64,000 nucleotides of DNA from Lysobacterales bacterium (GTDB taxonomy: Bacteria; Pseudomonadota; Gammaproteobacteria; Nevskiales; Salinisphaeraceae). The DNA lies in the NCBI GenBank assembly GCA_002715985.1, contig PBAO01000015.1, positions 4,978-68,977 of the forward strand, written 5' to 3'. Positions 17,831 through 25,524 of the stretch are shown here, piece after piece; position 1 is the first letter of the stretch; every line of letters starts with the position of its first letter. Below the pieces are notes generated by a model, which saw only the letters and a list, made by a program, of their open reading frames with translations, had not been told where the DNA came from and made no database searches. Both the position numbers and the translations under genes were made by a program.

Positions 17831-18298
17831 ATGGGTCAGCTGATCTACAACACCCGCGTGGCCAGTGCCTGGGTCGACTACAACCAGCACATGAACGACG
17901 CCGAATATGCACGGGTCTTTTCCTATGCCGTGGATGCCTTCTGGGCGGCGATCGGTCTGGGGGATGCCCAGCGCGATGCGCTAGGCGTAACCACCTTCAC
18001 GCTCGAATCACACGTCTGTTTTCTGGCCGAATGCGTCGAAGATGAAGCCCTGCGCGTCACGCTCGATATTCTCGATCGCGATACCAAGCGCTTTCATCTG
18101 TTCTTCTCGCTCTACCGCGCCGACGACACGCTGGCAGCGACGAGCGAACAGATGCTCATGGCAATCGATCCGGCCACGCATCGTGGAACCGCGTTTCCTG
18201 ACAGCGTATCGCGGGCTGCCGATATCTATCGGCACGTTGAGCGCTCGGATTGGCCGTCGCAGGCGGGACGGCAGATTGGCATTCGGCGACGGAGATAG
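17831..18298 (+). CDS. cdhB: Betainyl-CoA thioesterase (hot-dog fold)
   Basis: A 155-residue hot-dog-fold thioesterase of the 4-hydroxybenzoyl-CoA type. The motif VDYNQHMNDAEYARVFSYA near residue 15 carries the catalytic acidic residue. In the carnitine pathway it releases glycine betaine from betainyl-CoA. It lies 70 bases after the carnitine dehydrogenase in the same direction. It is the last gene of the cdhC-cdhA-cdhB operon; some bacteria have it fused to the dehydrogenase. Confidence 0.9.
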   Translation: MGQLIYNTRVASAWVDYNQHMNDAEYARVFSYAVDAFWAAIGLGDAQRDALGVTTFTLESHVCFLAECVEDEALRVTLDILDRDTKRFHLFFSLYRADDTLAATSEQMLMAIDPATHRGTAFPDSVSRAADIYRHVERSDWPSQAGRQIGIRRRR

Positions 18299-18345
18299 GG
18301 TCTGTCGTTGCTTCACACTTTGAGTCGCGCCGCGTACGTGCGGTC

Positions 18346-18392
18346 TTGACCGGCCGGTTTCGCGCCGCAGCACGAAGAAACCGGCCGGTCAA
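18346..18392. terminator. Perfect 16-bp inverted repeat between convergent operons
   Basis: The arms 18346-18361 (TTGACCGGCCGGTTTC) and 18377-18392 are exact reverse complements around a 15-base loop. The element sits between the end of the carnitine operon and the convergent DUF2505 gene, where a terminator is expected. Neither side has a clear T-run, so it is not a standard Rho-independent terminator. A transcript-end-protecting hairpin or a protein-binding palindrome are alternatives. Confidence 0.5.
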
Positions 18393-18463
18393 AACCTTCT
18401 CGAAAGCATGCCAACTCGCAAAGTCACCGCCCCCTGAGCCACGCCGGAGCGCTCAAGAAACGA

Positions 18464-18958
18464 TCAGGCGTAGTCCGCCGCCATCTCGTTCGTGATCTTC
18501 AAATCCTTCTTCGTGTGCTTGGCGATCGGCCCGGCCACCGCTTTTTCGACCTTGCCGCCGATCAGGGGAATCGAGGCATCGATCTCGTAGGCCAGCGTCA
18601 TGCGCGATCCGTTGCCCCGATTTTCCAGATGCATGTCGGCATGGATGGCCACCGGGGCTTTTTCGATATCGATATCGATACGGCCACGGGCCTGGTCGAG
18701 CTGCCAGGCATCAGTCTGCTTGAGATAAAGATTGTCGCCCAGCCGGCTCTTGATGAAATCGGGAAAGCTCATGCGCGAGGCATCGAGGGCATGGCGCACG
18801 GTGATGGAGAACTTGTCGCCTTCGGCCTTGGTGTCCAGCACTTCGGGGGCGTCGCCGCCCATGCGTTCGTATTTCTTCAGGTAATAATCCTTGTCGCCGA
18901 ACATCTTGAGGATGGTCTCGGCGGGATAATCGAAATCGAAGGTTTCCTCGAACTTCAT
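18464..18958 (-). CDS. DUF2505 family protein (SRPBCC-like)
   Basis: A 164-residue protein of the DUF2505 family with a predicted START/SRPBCC-type lipid- or ligand-binding fold. It opens with KFEETFDFDYPAETILKMFGD, has a middle strand-rich region, and ends with an amphipathic helix (KHTKKDLKITNEMAADY). No signal peptide is seen, so it is cytoplasmic. Its start overlaps the stop of the ABC1-family kinase as ATGA, which suggests a common function. The biochemical role of DUF2505 is unknown. Confidence 0.85.
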   Translation of the reverse strand: MKFEETFDFDYPAETILKMFGDKDYYLKKYERMGGDAPEVLDTKAEGDKFSITVRHALDASRMSFPDFIKSRLGDNLYLKQTDAWQLDQARGRIDIDIEKAPVAIHADMHLENRGNGSRMTLAYEIDASIPLIGGKVEKAVAGPIAKHTKKDLKITNEMAADYA

Positions 18959-20388
18959 ACGTCGTCCTTTGAAGCTTCAGATCCGGCGTCCGGCCGGATG
19001 CGTCCGTGTTCTTGATAGAGATAGTGGGCCAGCATGTCATGGGCGTTGTATTCGGCGTCGAGTACCGACATGAGCACGAACACACCGCCGAGCCGGCGAT
19101 GCAGGAACACGATCTCGCGCGGCGGGATCCGAAACCAGCGCGAGATGGCGGCATCCTGTACCGCCCGCGATACACGCCAGAACAGATCCGACTCGCCCCA
19201 TTTGTATTGATGATCCGTGGTGGCGAACTCCGCCGGCGGCTGTCGCATAAACGGCTCGATGATCAGCATGCCCACCCGGGCGAAGTCATCGAAGACCTGC
19301 TGCGGCGAGTCGCGGCGCAGCAGGCTGATGCCGATCGCCCCGTCGATGAGCTTCTGCTGGTCGTGCTCGAAGGCGCCGGCCACGGTGTCGTAATAGGCGC
19401 CCAGAAAACGGGGCGCGAATTCACGCGTGGCGCCGAAATCCAGCAGCACGAACTTGTCATCGTCGCCGGCCTCGTCCACGCGAATCTTGTAGTTGCCGAA
19501 ATGCGGGTCGGTCTGGACGATGCCCCAATCGAAGAATTCGAGAAAGAACAGCTCCAGCGCGGCGCCGCCCAGGCGATTGCGCCGGGGCTGTGGCAGGGCC
19601 TTCACGGCTTCGCTCTGAACATGACTGGCGGCCTCGAATGAGGTGACCAGTACGGTTTCGGTCGAATATTCGGGAAACACGTCGGGCACGACATAGCGAT
19701 CGTCGTCGGCCAGACGCTCGCCGAACTCGCGCGTCATGCGCAGCTCGCGGTCGTAATCGACCTCGCGATAGATCATCTCGCGCACTTCTTCCATGATCGC
19801 GTTGAGCTCGATGCCCTTGGGCACGAGCCGCGCCAGGCGCACGATATTGGTCAAAGTACGGATATCCGAGTCGATGGCATCAGCCAGCTGCGGATACTGG
19901 ATCTTGATACAGAGCTCGCGCCCGTCGGATTTGCGCCGTGCGCGGTGCACCTGACCGAGCGAGGCCGCCGCCAAGGGCTCCTCGTCGATCTCCAGTTCCG
20001 CCAGACGCTCGGCGCCCAGACGTTCGCGCACCACCGGGGCCAGATCGCCCCAGGCCACCGGCGGGCTGTCGTCCTGCAGGCTGCGCAGCACCTCGATGGC
20101 TTCCGGCGGCATGAAGTACTGGCCATAGACCGAGAGCATCTGGCCCACCTTCATGACGCTGCCCTTCAACTGGCCGAGCTCATCGGCCAGAAACTGGGCC
20201 TGGCGCACGTAGAACTCGCGGTTGCGGGCCTCACGATCGGATTTGCTGCGAAACAGATTGCCGAACGTATGCGTGGCGTACGACGCACCGGCCATCATCC
20301 CCATACGGGCCATCGCGGCGTTGCGATCGAACGACCCGGTCTTGAGTTTGAGCGGCTTGCGCTTGTCGCTCTTGGAGTTATTCGCCAT
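18955..20388 (-). CDS. ABC1/ADCK/UbiB-family atypical kinase
   Basis: A protein of about 477 residues in the ABC1/AarF/UbiB kinase-like family. The features seen are the KGSVMKVGQMLSVYG motif (the KxGQ signature), the Ala-rich nucleotide loop EPLAAASLGQVHRAR, the lysine in CIKIQYP, QTDPHFGNYKI and the metal-binding LLDFGATREF. The start at 20388 (MANNSKSDKRKPLK) is a best guess, as no ribosome binding site is clear and the frame stays open upstream. It lacks the C-terminal membrane helices of true UbiB. UbiB-like proteins support ubiquinone or lipid metabolism. Overlap with a lipid-binding-fold DUF2505 gene fits a lipid-handling role. A 314-bp inverted-repeat element lies 32 bases upstream. 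Confidence 0.85.
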   Translation of the reverse strand: MANNSKSDKRKPLKLKTGSFDRNAAMARMGMMAGASYATHTFGNLFRSKSDREARNREFYVRQAQFLADELGQLKGSVMKVGQMLSVYGQYFMPPEAIEVLRSLQDDSPPVAWGDLAPVVRERLGAERLAELEIDEEPLAAASLGQVHRARRKSDGRELCIKIQYPQLADAIDSDIRTLTNIVRLARLVPKGIELNAIMEEVREMIYREVDYDRELRMTREFGERLADDDRYVVPDVFPEYSTETVLVTSFEAASHVQSEAVKALPQPRRNRLGGAALELFFLEFFDWGIVQTDPHFGNYKIRVDEAGDDDKFVLLDFGATREFAPRFLGAYYDTVAGAFEHDQQKLIDGAIGISLLRRDSPQQVFDDFARVGMLIIEPFMRQPPAEFATTDHQYKWGESDLFWRVSRAVQDAAISRWFRIPPREIVFLHRRLGGVFVLMSVLDAEYNAHDMLAHYLYQEHGRIRPDAGSEASKDDV

Positions 20389-20420
20389 GGCGTGTGCGGG
20401 CTGTCGGCATATCGACAAGT

Positions 20421-20734
20421 CTAGGGCCTGTTGCCGTTTCATGCGAGCGCCGCTTTCCTCGAGAGTCCGCAGTGTGTCCTGCAAGACGCGAGTTGCGGCT
20501 CTGGCTGTGCCACGGTCGAGACGCGCCGGCGCCAGTGCGTCCTTGTTCGGTTTTTCACGGGCGGCCGAAGTCTTCGGGACAAACGCCCTTCCATTCACAA
20601 CACGTCGGCCGTCCAGCGTCCCAGCCCACCGGCGCCGAATGACACGCCGAGCGAGCTACGCCTTGTCTGGACGCCTATAGTCAGTTTCATGGAGCGCTTG
20701 GCGCGGATTCGCATGAAACGGCAACAGGCCCTAG
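20421..20734. mobile_element. MITE-like element with perfect 26-bp terminal inverted repeats
   Basis: The left end (20421-20446) and right end (20709-20734) are exact reverse complements over 26 bases. They begin CTAGGGCCTGTTGCCG and include GTTTCATGCGA. The 262-base interior has no plausible gene. The outermost CTAG at both ends could be a duplicated target site, as in some IS5-group insertions, which would leave 22-bp ends. This is the structure of a miniature inverted-repeat transposable element mobilised in trans. It lies just upstream of the ABC1 kinase gene, whose promoter it may supply or displace. Confidence 0.6.
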
Positions 20735-20783
20735 CCGCTCGTCCGCACAACACCGTCCGGTCGATTACGATGATGCACCCAAC

Positions 20784-20810
20784 AAAAAAGGCCCGGTCAT
20801 GGACCGGGCC
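20784..20810 (-). terminator. Rho-independent terminator after tRNA-Met
   Basis: A perfect 9-bp stem GGCCCGGTC/GACCGGGCC with a 3-base loop is followed on the minus strand by six T residues. It lies 82 bases downstream of the tRNA-Met gene and should end that transcript. The stretch 20735-20892 holds nothing else I recognise. Confidence 0.88.
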
Positions 20811-20892
20811 TTCTCTCCGACAATCGGGCGATTGCCGGTGCACGTCAACCAAGCGTCGTGCGGGCCGATGAATACGATGATTCATCAGTGTC

Positions 20893-20968
20893 TGGTGGCC
20901 ATGGCTGGAATTGAACCAGCGACACCAGCATTATGAATGCTGTGCTCTAACCCCTGAGCTACATGGCC
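20893..20968 (-). tRNA. tRNA-Met (anticodon CAT)
   Basis: The 76-base gene includes an encoded 3' CCA. The acceptor arms are GGCCATG/CATGGCC, the D-arm contains AGCTCAGGGGTTAGAGC, and the anticodon stem CAGCA/TGCTG encloses the loop TTCATAA with anticodon CAT. The T-arm loop is GTTCAATTC. The first acceptor pair is a normal G-C, as in elongator tRNA, unlike the unpaired C1-A of the initiator. An unmodified Ile2-type tRNA cannot be fully excluded from sequence alone. Confidence 0.93.
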
Positions 20969-20982
20969 TTGGAAAGCGCGAA

Positions 20983-21011
20983 ATTATGTTCGCCCGAAGC
21001 TTTTTCGTCAA
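20983..21011 (-). promoter_or_regulatory. Sigma-70 promoter for tRNA-Met
   Basis: On the minus strand, TTGACG (21011-21006) and CATAAT (20988-20983) are 17 bases apart. The -10 box ends 14 bases before the tRNA 5' end, giving a short leader. Both boxes differ from consensus by one base. Confidence 0.75.
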
Positions 21012-21038
21012 GGCGAATCTCGCAATTTCTGGCGGTGA

Positions 21039-22130
21039 TCAGACGTTGAAGCGAAAGTGCACGACATCGCCTTCGGCCATGATGTACTCCTTGCCTTCCA
21101 GGCGTTGCTTGCCGACTTCCTTGGCGCCTTTTTCACCGCCCAGATCAACATAGGTGTCGTAGTCGATGACCTCGGCACGAATGAAGCCGCGCTCGAAGTC
21201 CGTATGGATCACGCCAGCCGCCTGAGGCGCCGTCGAGCCGGTGCGTACGGTCCATGCACGCACTTCCTGCGGCCCGGCCGTGAAAAACGTCTGCAGGCCC
21301 AGTAGCGCATAGCCGGCACGAATCACACGGTTCAAGCCGGGCTCGGCCAGACCCAGATCCGCCAGGAATTCGTTCTTGTCGTCGCCCTCGAGCTGGGCCA
21401 GCTCGCCCTCGAGTGCGGCACAGACCGGCACGACGCGCGCATTCTGTGCCTCGGCGTGCTCGTGAATACGGTCCAGCAGCGGGTTGTCTTCAAAACCGGA
21501 TTCGTCGACATTGGCCACGAACAGGGCCGGTTTGGCCGTGATCAGGTGTAGCTCGCGGAGTGCCAGCTGCTCGTCTTCGGACAACGTCATCGCCCGAACG
21601 GGCGCGCCCGTGTCCAAGTGATCACGCACGCGCTCGAACAGTTCGACGTTGCGTTTGGCCGTCTTGTCGCCGGATTTGGCGGCCTTGGCCGCGCGTTCGG
21701 CGGCTCGCGTCACGGTCGTCAGATCCGCCAGGGCGAGCTCGGTATCGATCGTTTCGACGTCGGCAATGGGATCGACACGGCCGGCCACATGCATGACGTC
21801 ATCGTTTTCGAAACAACGCACCACATGAAGGATGGCATCGGTTTCGCGGATATTGGCGAGAAACTGATTGCCCAACCCCTCGCCCGTGGACGCCCCGGCC
21901 ACGAGACCGGCGATATCCACGAACTCGATATTCGTGGGCAGAACCTTGGCCGGCTTGACGATCGCGGCCAGCTTGTCCAGTCGTGGATCCGGCACGGGCA
22001 CCACGCCCACGTTGGGATCGATCGTGCAGAACGGATAATTCTCGGCCGGAATCTCGGCCGCCGTGAGCGCGTTGAACAACGTGGATTTGCCGACGTTCGG
22101 CAAACCGACGATACCGATCTGAAGCGCCAT
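21039..22130 (-). CDS. ychF: Redox-responsive ATPase YchF (OLA1 family)
   Basis: A 363-residue Obg-like P-loop protein that binds ATP in preference to GTP and associates with ribosomes. G1 is GLPNVGKST at residues 8-16, switch II is [10 protein letters not shown], and the altered G4 region is LFVANVDE in place of NKxD, which explains the ATP preference. The C-terminal TGS domain contains [24 protein letters not shown]. It follows pth on the same strand after 53 bases, in the usual gammaproteobacterial pth-ychF order. Confidence 0.97.
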   Translation of the reverse strand: MALQIGIVGLPNVGKSTLFNALTAAEIPAENYPFCTIDPNVGVVPVPDPRLDKLAAIVKPAKVLPTNIEFVDIAGLVAGASTGEGLGNQFLANIRETDAILHVVRCFENDDVMHVAGRVDPIADVETIDTELALADLTTVTRAAERAAKAAKSGDKTAKRNVELFERVRDHLDTGAPVRAMTLSEDEQLALRELHLITAKPALFVANVDESGFEDNPLLDRIHEHAEAQNARVVPVCAALEGELAQLEGDDKNEFLADLGLAEPGLNRVIRAGYALLGLQTFFTAGPQEVRAWTVRTGSTAPQAAGVIHTDFERGFIRAEVIDYDTYVDLGGEKGAKEVGKQRLEGKEYIMAEGDVVHFRFNV

Positions 22131-22183
22131 GGTCTGACCTCTCGATGATTGCGCTGCTCGCAGCCGGCGAGCGGCGATACTGT

Positions 22184-22765
22184 TTAGAGCTTGCGCGAGT
22201 TGAGTTGTTGCGCACCGCGCATCCAGCCACTGGCCAGCGCGGTTTCCACGGCCTCGATGGCCGCATCGATGGCTTGATCTATGGCGATCGCCTCGTCACG
22301 CGACGGCTTGCCGAGCACGTGGGACAACACCCCGGCACTGTTGCCGGGGTGCCCGATACCGATACGCAGCCGACGATAGCCCGAGCCGATCACGCGATGG
22401 GTATCGCGCAGGCCATTATGGCCGCCATGGCCACCGCCGTCTTTCAGACGCGCTGTGCCGGGGCCGAGATCGAGCTCGTCATGCACGACCAGAATTTCGG
22501 CCGGCTCGATCTTGTGAAACGCGGCGAGCGGCTGGATCGCCTGCCCGCTGGCGTTCATGAACGTCATGGGCTTGAGCAGCCAGACCGTGTCGTCGCCGCG
22601 GCCGGCACGGGCCAGATCACCCTTGAATTTCTTCTCGGACGAAAAGCTGGCGCGCCAACGCTCGGCCAGCCGGTCGATGAACCAGAAACCGGCGTTGTGA
22701 CGATCGCCGGCGTGGTCGGCACCGGGATTGCCCAGTGCCACGATCGCGCGCAAGCGCTCACTCAT
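22184..22765 (-). CDS. pth: Peptidyl-tRNA hydrolase
   Basis: A 193-residue enzyme that frees tRNA from peptidyl-tRNA dropped off the ribosome. The catalytic residues are in family motifs: Asn in ALGNPG near residue 12, His in [10 protein letters not shown] near residue 22, and Asp and Asn in [11 protein letters not shown] and GGHNGLRD. Its length is typical. It lies 35 bases after rplY on the same strand and upstream of ychF, as in E. coli relatives. Confidence 0.97.
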   Translation of the reverse strand: MSERLRAIVALGNPGADHAGDRHNAGFWFIDRLAERWRASFSSEKKFKGDLARAGRGDDTVWLLKPMTFMNASGQAIQPLAAFHKIEPAEILVVHDELDLGPGTARLKDGGGHGGHNGLRDTHRVIGSGYRRLRIGIGHPGNSAGVLSHVLGKPSRDEAIAIDQAIDAAIEAVETALASGWMRGAQQLNSRKL

Positions 22766-22800
22766 CGTGCGGCCCGCTCAAGCGTTGACAGGCGTGTGAC

Positions 22801-23511
22801 TTACTTGTCCTCGCCTTCGCCGTCCGCATCGCTGTCGTCGTTGCTTTCGCCGTCTTCGGCTTCGGCGTCCTCGGCAGCAGCCGCCTCGGCCTCGGCTTCT
22901 TCCTCGGCCTCGAGCTCGACCGCAGCACGCGGAATCTGAACCGTGACCACGGTCTGATCGTTCTGCTCGTCTTCGTCGCCCATCAGGTCGACGATCTGCA
23001 CGCCGGCCGGCACGACCAGATCCGACAGATGCACCGAGTCGTTCAGGTTGAGCTTGGAGCAGTCGACCTCGATGTACTCGGGCAGGTCACGCGGCAGACA
23101 TTCGATCTCGACGTCATTCATGTTGTGCGAGATCACGCCGTCTTCATCGATCACGCCCGGGGCGACCTCTTCACCGATGAAGTGCAGCGGGATGCTCATG
23201 CGCAGCGCTTCGCCGGCCACGATGCGCAGAAAATCCGCGTGTTCGATGAACGGCTTGGCCGGATGACGCTGGAGCGCACGCAGCACGGCTTCTTCGGTCT
23301 CGTCACCTTCGACGTTGATCTTGATGATGTGCGAGAAGAATGCCTCGTTGTCCAGATGATGGCTGAGGTCGTTATGGTTGAACGACACCATCTTGGGATC
23401 GCCGTTACCGCCGTAGATGATGGCCGGCACACGGCCCGTCTTGCGCAGGCGCTTGTTCTCGGCACGGCCGGTGGACTGACGTTTCTCGGCGTTGAGCTCG
23501 AAGGCTTCCAT
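22801..23511 (-). CDS. rplY: 50S ribosomal protein L25, long CTC form
   Basis: A 236-residue L25/TL5/CTC protein that binds 5S rRNA. ATG at 23511 gives the family start MEAFELNAEKRQSTGRAENK; the frame is open further upstream without similarity. Residues 1-95 form the 5S-binding domain and residues 96-190 the CTC C-terminal domain. The last 45 or so residues are an extreme acidic tail (AEEEAEAEAAAAEDAEAE, then Asp/Ser/Glu repeats). Such a tail is common in halophilic or halotolerant bacteria. It is the first gene of rplY-pth-ychF. A TATACT box on the minus strand at 23625-23620 may be its -10 element, though no clear -35 is seen. Confidence 0.95.
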   Translation of the reverse strand: MEAFELNAEKRQSTGRAENKRLRKTGRVPAIIYGGNGDPKMVSFNHNDLSHHLDNEAFFSHIIKINVEGDETEEAVLRALQRHPAKPFIEHADFLRIVAGEALRMSIPLHFIGEEVAPGVIDEDGVISHNMNDVEIECLPRDLPEYIEVDCSKLNLNDSVHLSDLVVPAGVQIVDLMGDEDEQNDQTVVTVQIPRAAVELEAEEEAEAEAAAAEDAEAEDGESNDDSDADGEGEDK

Positions 23512-23677
23512 AGTCTGGCTCCAGCTGGCTATGAGGCCGCCGGGAATTGCTCCGCGGCCGCGGTTTGAAGGTGTTCGTGGCTCCCGGCCTGTCGGGCCGA
23601 GGGCGTTAAAAGACCGCGTAGTATACGCGTTTGATCGGTTTTTGCACGAGCCGGAACGCTCATCGACGCCTGTCGTG

Positions 23678-24640
23678 CTAGGCGTCCTTGTACAGCGTCG
23701 ACACCGACTCTTCTGCACTCACGCGACGAATCGTCTCTGCGAGCAGGGCCGCGATGTGCAGCTGGCGGATCTTGCCGCAGGCTGCGGCATCGCCGGACAG
23801 CGGAATGGTGTCGGTGACCACCAGCTCGTCGAGGCGCGAGTTGCGGATGTTCTCGACCGCCTTGCCCGAAAGCACGGGATGCGTGACATAGGCCCGCACC
23901 TTGGTCGCGCCCTGATTCTTCAGGGCATCGGCTGCGGCACACAGCGTGCCGGCGGTATCGACCAGATCATCGACCATGATGCAGCTCTTGCCATTCACAT
24001 CGCCAATGATGTTCATGATCTTGGCTTCGTTGGCCCGCGGCCGGCGCTTGTCGATAATGGCCAGATCGGCTTCATCAAGGCGCTTGGCCAACGCACGTGC
24101 ACGCACCACACCGCCAACGTCCGGCGAGACGACGACCAGGTTATCGTCACGCTGCTTCTGGCGCCAGATATCGCCCAGCAGCACCGGCGAGGCATAGACG
24201 TTGTCCACGGGCATATCGAAAAAACCCTGGATCTGGTCGGCGTGCAGATCGACGGTCAGCACGCGATCGGTGCCGACCGTGCCGAGCAGGCTGGCAGCCA
24301 CCTTGGCCGAGATCGGCACGCGCGCGCTGCGCGGACGTCGATCCTGGCGGGCATAACCGAAATACGGAACCACGGCCGTGATGCGGCCTGCCGATGCACG
24401 ATGCAGGGCATCGATCATCATCAACAGTTCCATCAAGTTGTCGTTGGTGGGCTGACAGGTCGACTGGACCACGAACACGTCGCGCCCGCGCACGTTTTCG
24501 TCGATCTCGACCTGGCATTCGCCATCGGAGAAACAGCCCACGGTCGCCTTGCCGATCGGCAGCTTCAGATAGCCCGCAACATCACGCGCCAATGCCGGGT
24601 TGGCATTGCCGGTAAAGACCATCAATCGGGTATCCGCCAT
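23678..24640 (-). CDS. prs: Ribose-phosphate pyrophosphokinase
   Basis: A 320-residue class I PRPP synthase that makes 5-phosphoribosyl-1-pyrophosphate from ribose-5-phosphate and ATP. ATG at 24640 gives the normal start ([17 protein letters not shown]). Family motifs include [30 protein letters not shown] with the catalytic flexible loop after it, the PRPP loop [10 protein letters not shown], and [12 protein letters not shown]. It lies downstream of tRNA-Gln, as in many gammaproteobacteria. However, ispE, which normally precedes that tRNA, is missing here. Confidence 0.97.
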   Translation of the reverse strand: MADTRLMVFTGNANPALARDVAGYLKLPIGKATVGCFSDGECQVEIDENVRGRDVFVVQSTCQPTNDNLMELLMMIDALHRASAGRITAVVPYFGYARQDRRPRSARVPISAKVAASLLGTVGTDRVLTVDLHADQIQGFFDMPVDNVYASPVLLGDIWRQKQRDDNLVVVSPDVGGVVRARALAKRLDEADLAIIDKRRPRANEAKIMNIIGDVNGKSCIMVDDLVDTAGTLCAAADALKNQGATKVRAYVTHPVLSGKAVENIRNSRLDELVVTDTIPLSGDAAACGKIRQLHIAALLAETIRRVSAEESVSTLYKDA

Positions 24641-24709
24641 GGGAAACTGTCGGTTGGGGAATTGGCCATGACGCTCGAGGCGCGCCTGCACTCGGGCATC
24701 AGGTTGATT

Positions 24710-24784
24710 TGGCTGGGGCGGCAGGGATCGAACCTGCGCATGACGGGATCAAAACCCGTTGCCTTACCGCTTGGCTACGCCCCA
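24710..24784 (-). tRNA. tRNA-Gln (anticodon TTG)
   Basis: A 75-base gene with encoded CCA. The acceptor arms are TGGGGCG/CGCCCCA, with the U1-A72 pair typical of tRNA-Gln. The anticodon stem ACGGG/CCCGT surrounds the loop TTTTGAT with anticodon TTG, and the T-arm is GCAGGTTCGATCCCTGC. It stands between lolB and prs, the classic place for a tRNA-Gln downstream of ispE. Confidence 0.96.
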
Positions 24785-24798
24785 ATCCAGAGGCGCGT

Positions 24799-24827
24799 AT
24801 TGTCTTTGCAACGTATTCATGTGTCAA
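24799..24827 (-). promoter_or_regulatory. Sigma-70 promoter for tRNA-Gln
   Basis: On the minus strand, a perfect TTGACA (24827-24822) is 17 bases upstream of GACAAT (24804-24799). The -10 box ends 14 bases before the tRNA 5' end, the same geometry as the tRNA-Met promoter at 21 kb. Confidence 0.65.
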
Positions 24828-24894
24828 TTCACCGCCGCCGGTTTTCCGCTTGCCACAACCGGCGACGCCGAGAGAACGCCCGATGCCGACCGCG

Positions 24895-25524
24895 CTAGGG
24901 CGTGTCGAGATCGAACCAGCGATCGACGACCAGCCGGATTCGGGTCTCGTCATTGTCGAGCACGATCTTTCGGGGCAGCGCGCTCGGCGCACCGATCGGT
25001 GTCGTGTAGGCCTGGTAGGACACACGCCAGCCGTCCTGGGTGATCGACTGCAGACGGCCGTCTTCCCCGACCGAGATCCGCGCATAGTCGCCCGGGGCTG
25101 GCAGACCGCGTACCCAGTAACGCAACGGGGCCAGCGGAAACGACCAGCCGAGCGTGCGCTCGACCAGCACGTCGGGCTGCCGGGTCACCAGATGCTCGCC
25201 CTTGTCGGTATCGATCGTGACCTGATCGAGCGTGCCCTGGGCCCGCATCCCGCCGGCGCCGAGCGGGCCGGCCAGCCGCACATCGAAATGCTCGCCGCGC
25301 TCGCGCCAGCTCAGATTGCCCGTCCAGCCCAACAGCTGGCCGGTGGCCACCCGGCCCTGTAGCGACCAGGTCGTGAGATCCGCCAGTTCGGCGCGATGCG
25401 CTTGCCAGGCCGTGCCGTTGGCGATGCCGGCCGCGCGCTGATCGGGCTTGGTGATGATGGCACAGCCGGGCAGAACAGCCGCCATGGCCATGAGAGTGGT
25501 CGCAACAGCGATGAATCGTTTCAT
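24895..25524 (-). CDS. lolB: Outer-membrane lipoprotein LolB
   Basis: A 209-residue lipoprotein that receives lipoproteins from LolA and inserts them in the outer membrane. A signal peptide ends in the lipobox AVLPGC, with Cys21 as the lipidated residue. Family features include WSLQGRVATG, GNLSWRERGEHFDVRLAGPLG and RYWVRGLPAPG. Its start overlaps the stop of the TPR gene as ATGA. Normally ispE follows directly. Here only about 110 bases, including the tRNA-Gln promoter, lie before the tRNA. Confidence 0.94.
   Translation of the reverse strand: MKRFIAVATTLMAMAAVLPGCAIITKPDQRAAGIANGTAWQAHRAELADLTTWSLQGRVATGQLLGWTGNLSWRERGEHFDVRLAGPLGAGGMRAQGTLDQVTIDTDKGEHLVTRQPDVLVERTLGWSFPLAPLRYWVRGLPAPGDYARISVGEDGRLQSITQDGWRVSYQAYTTPIGAPSALPRKIVLDNDETRIRLVVDRWFDLDTP

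Noticed and set aside
20394-20871. Several short open frames inside and around the 314-bp inverted-repeat element
   Set aside because: They overlap each other in different frames, are rich in Arg and Pro, and have no ribosome binding site or motif.
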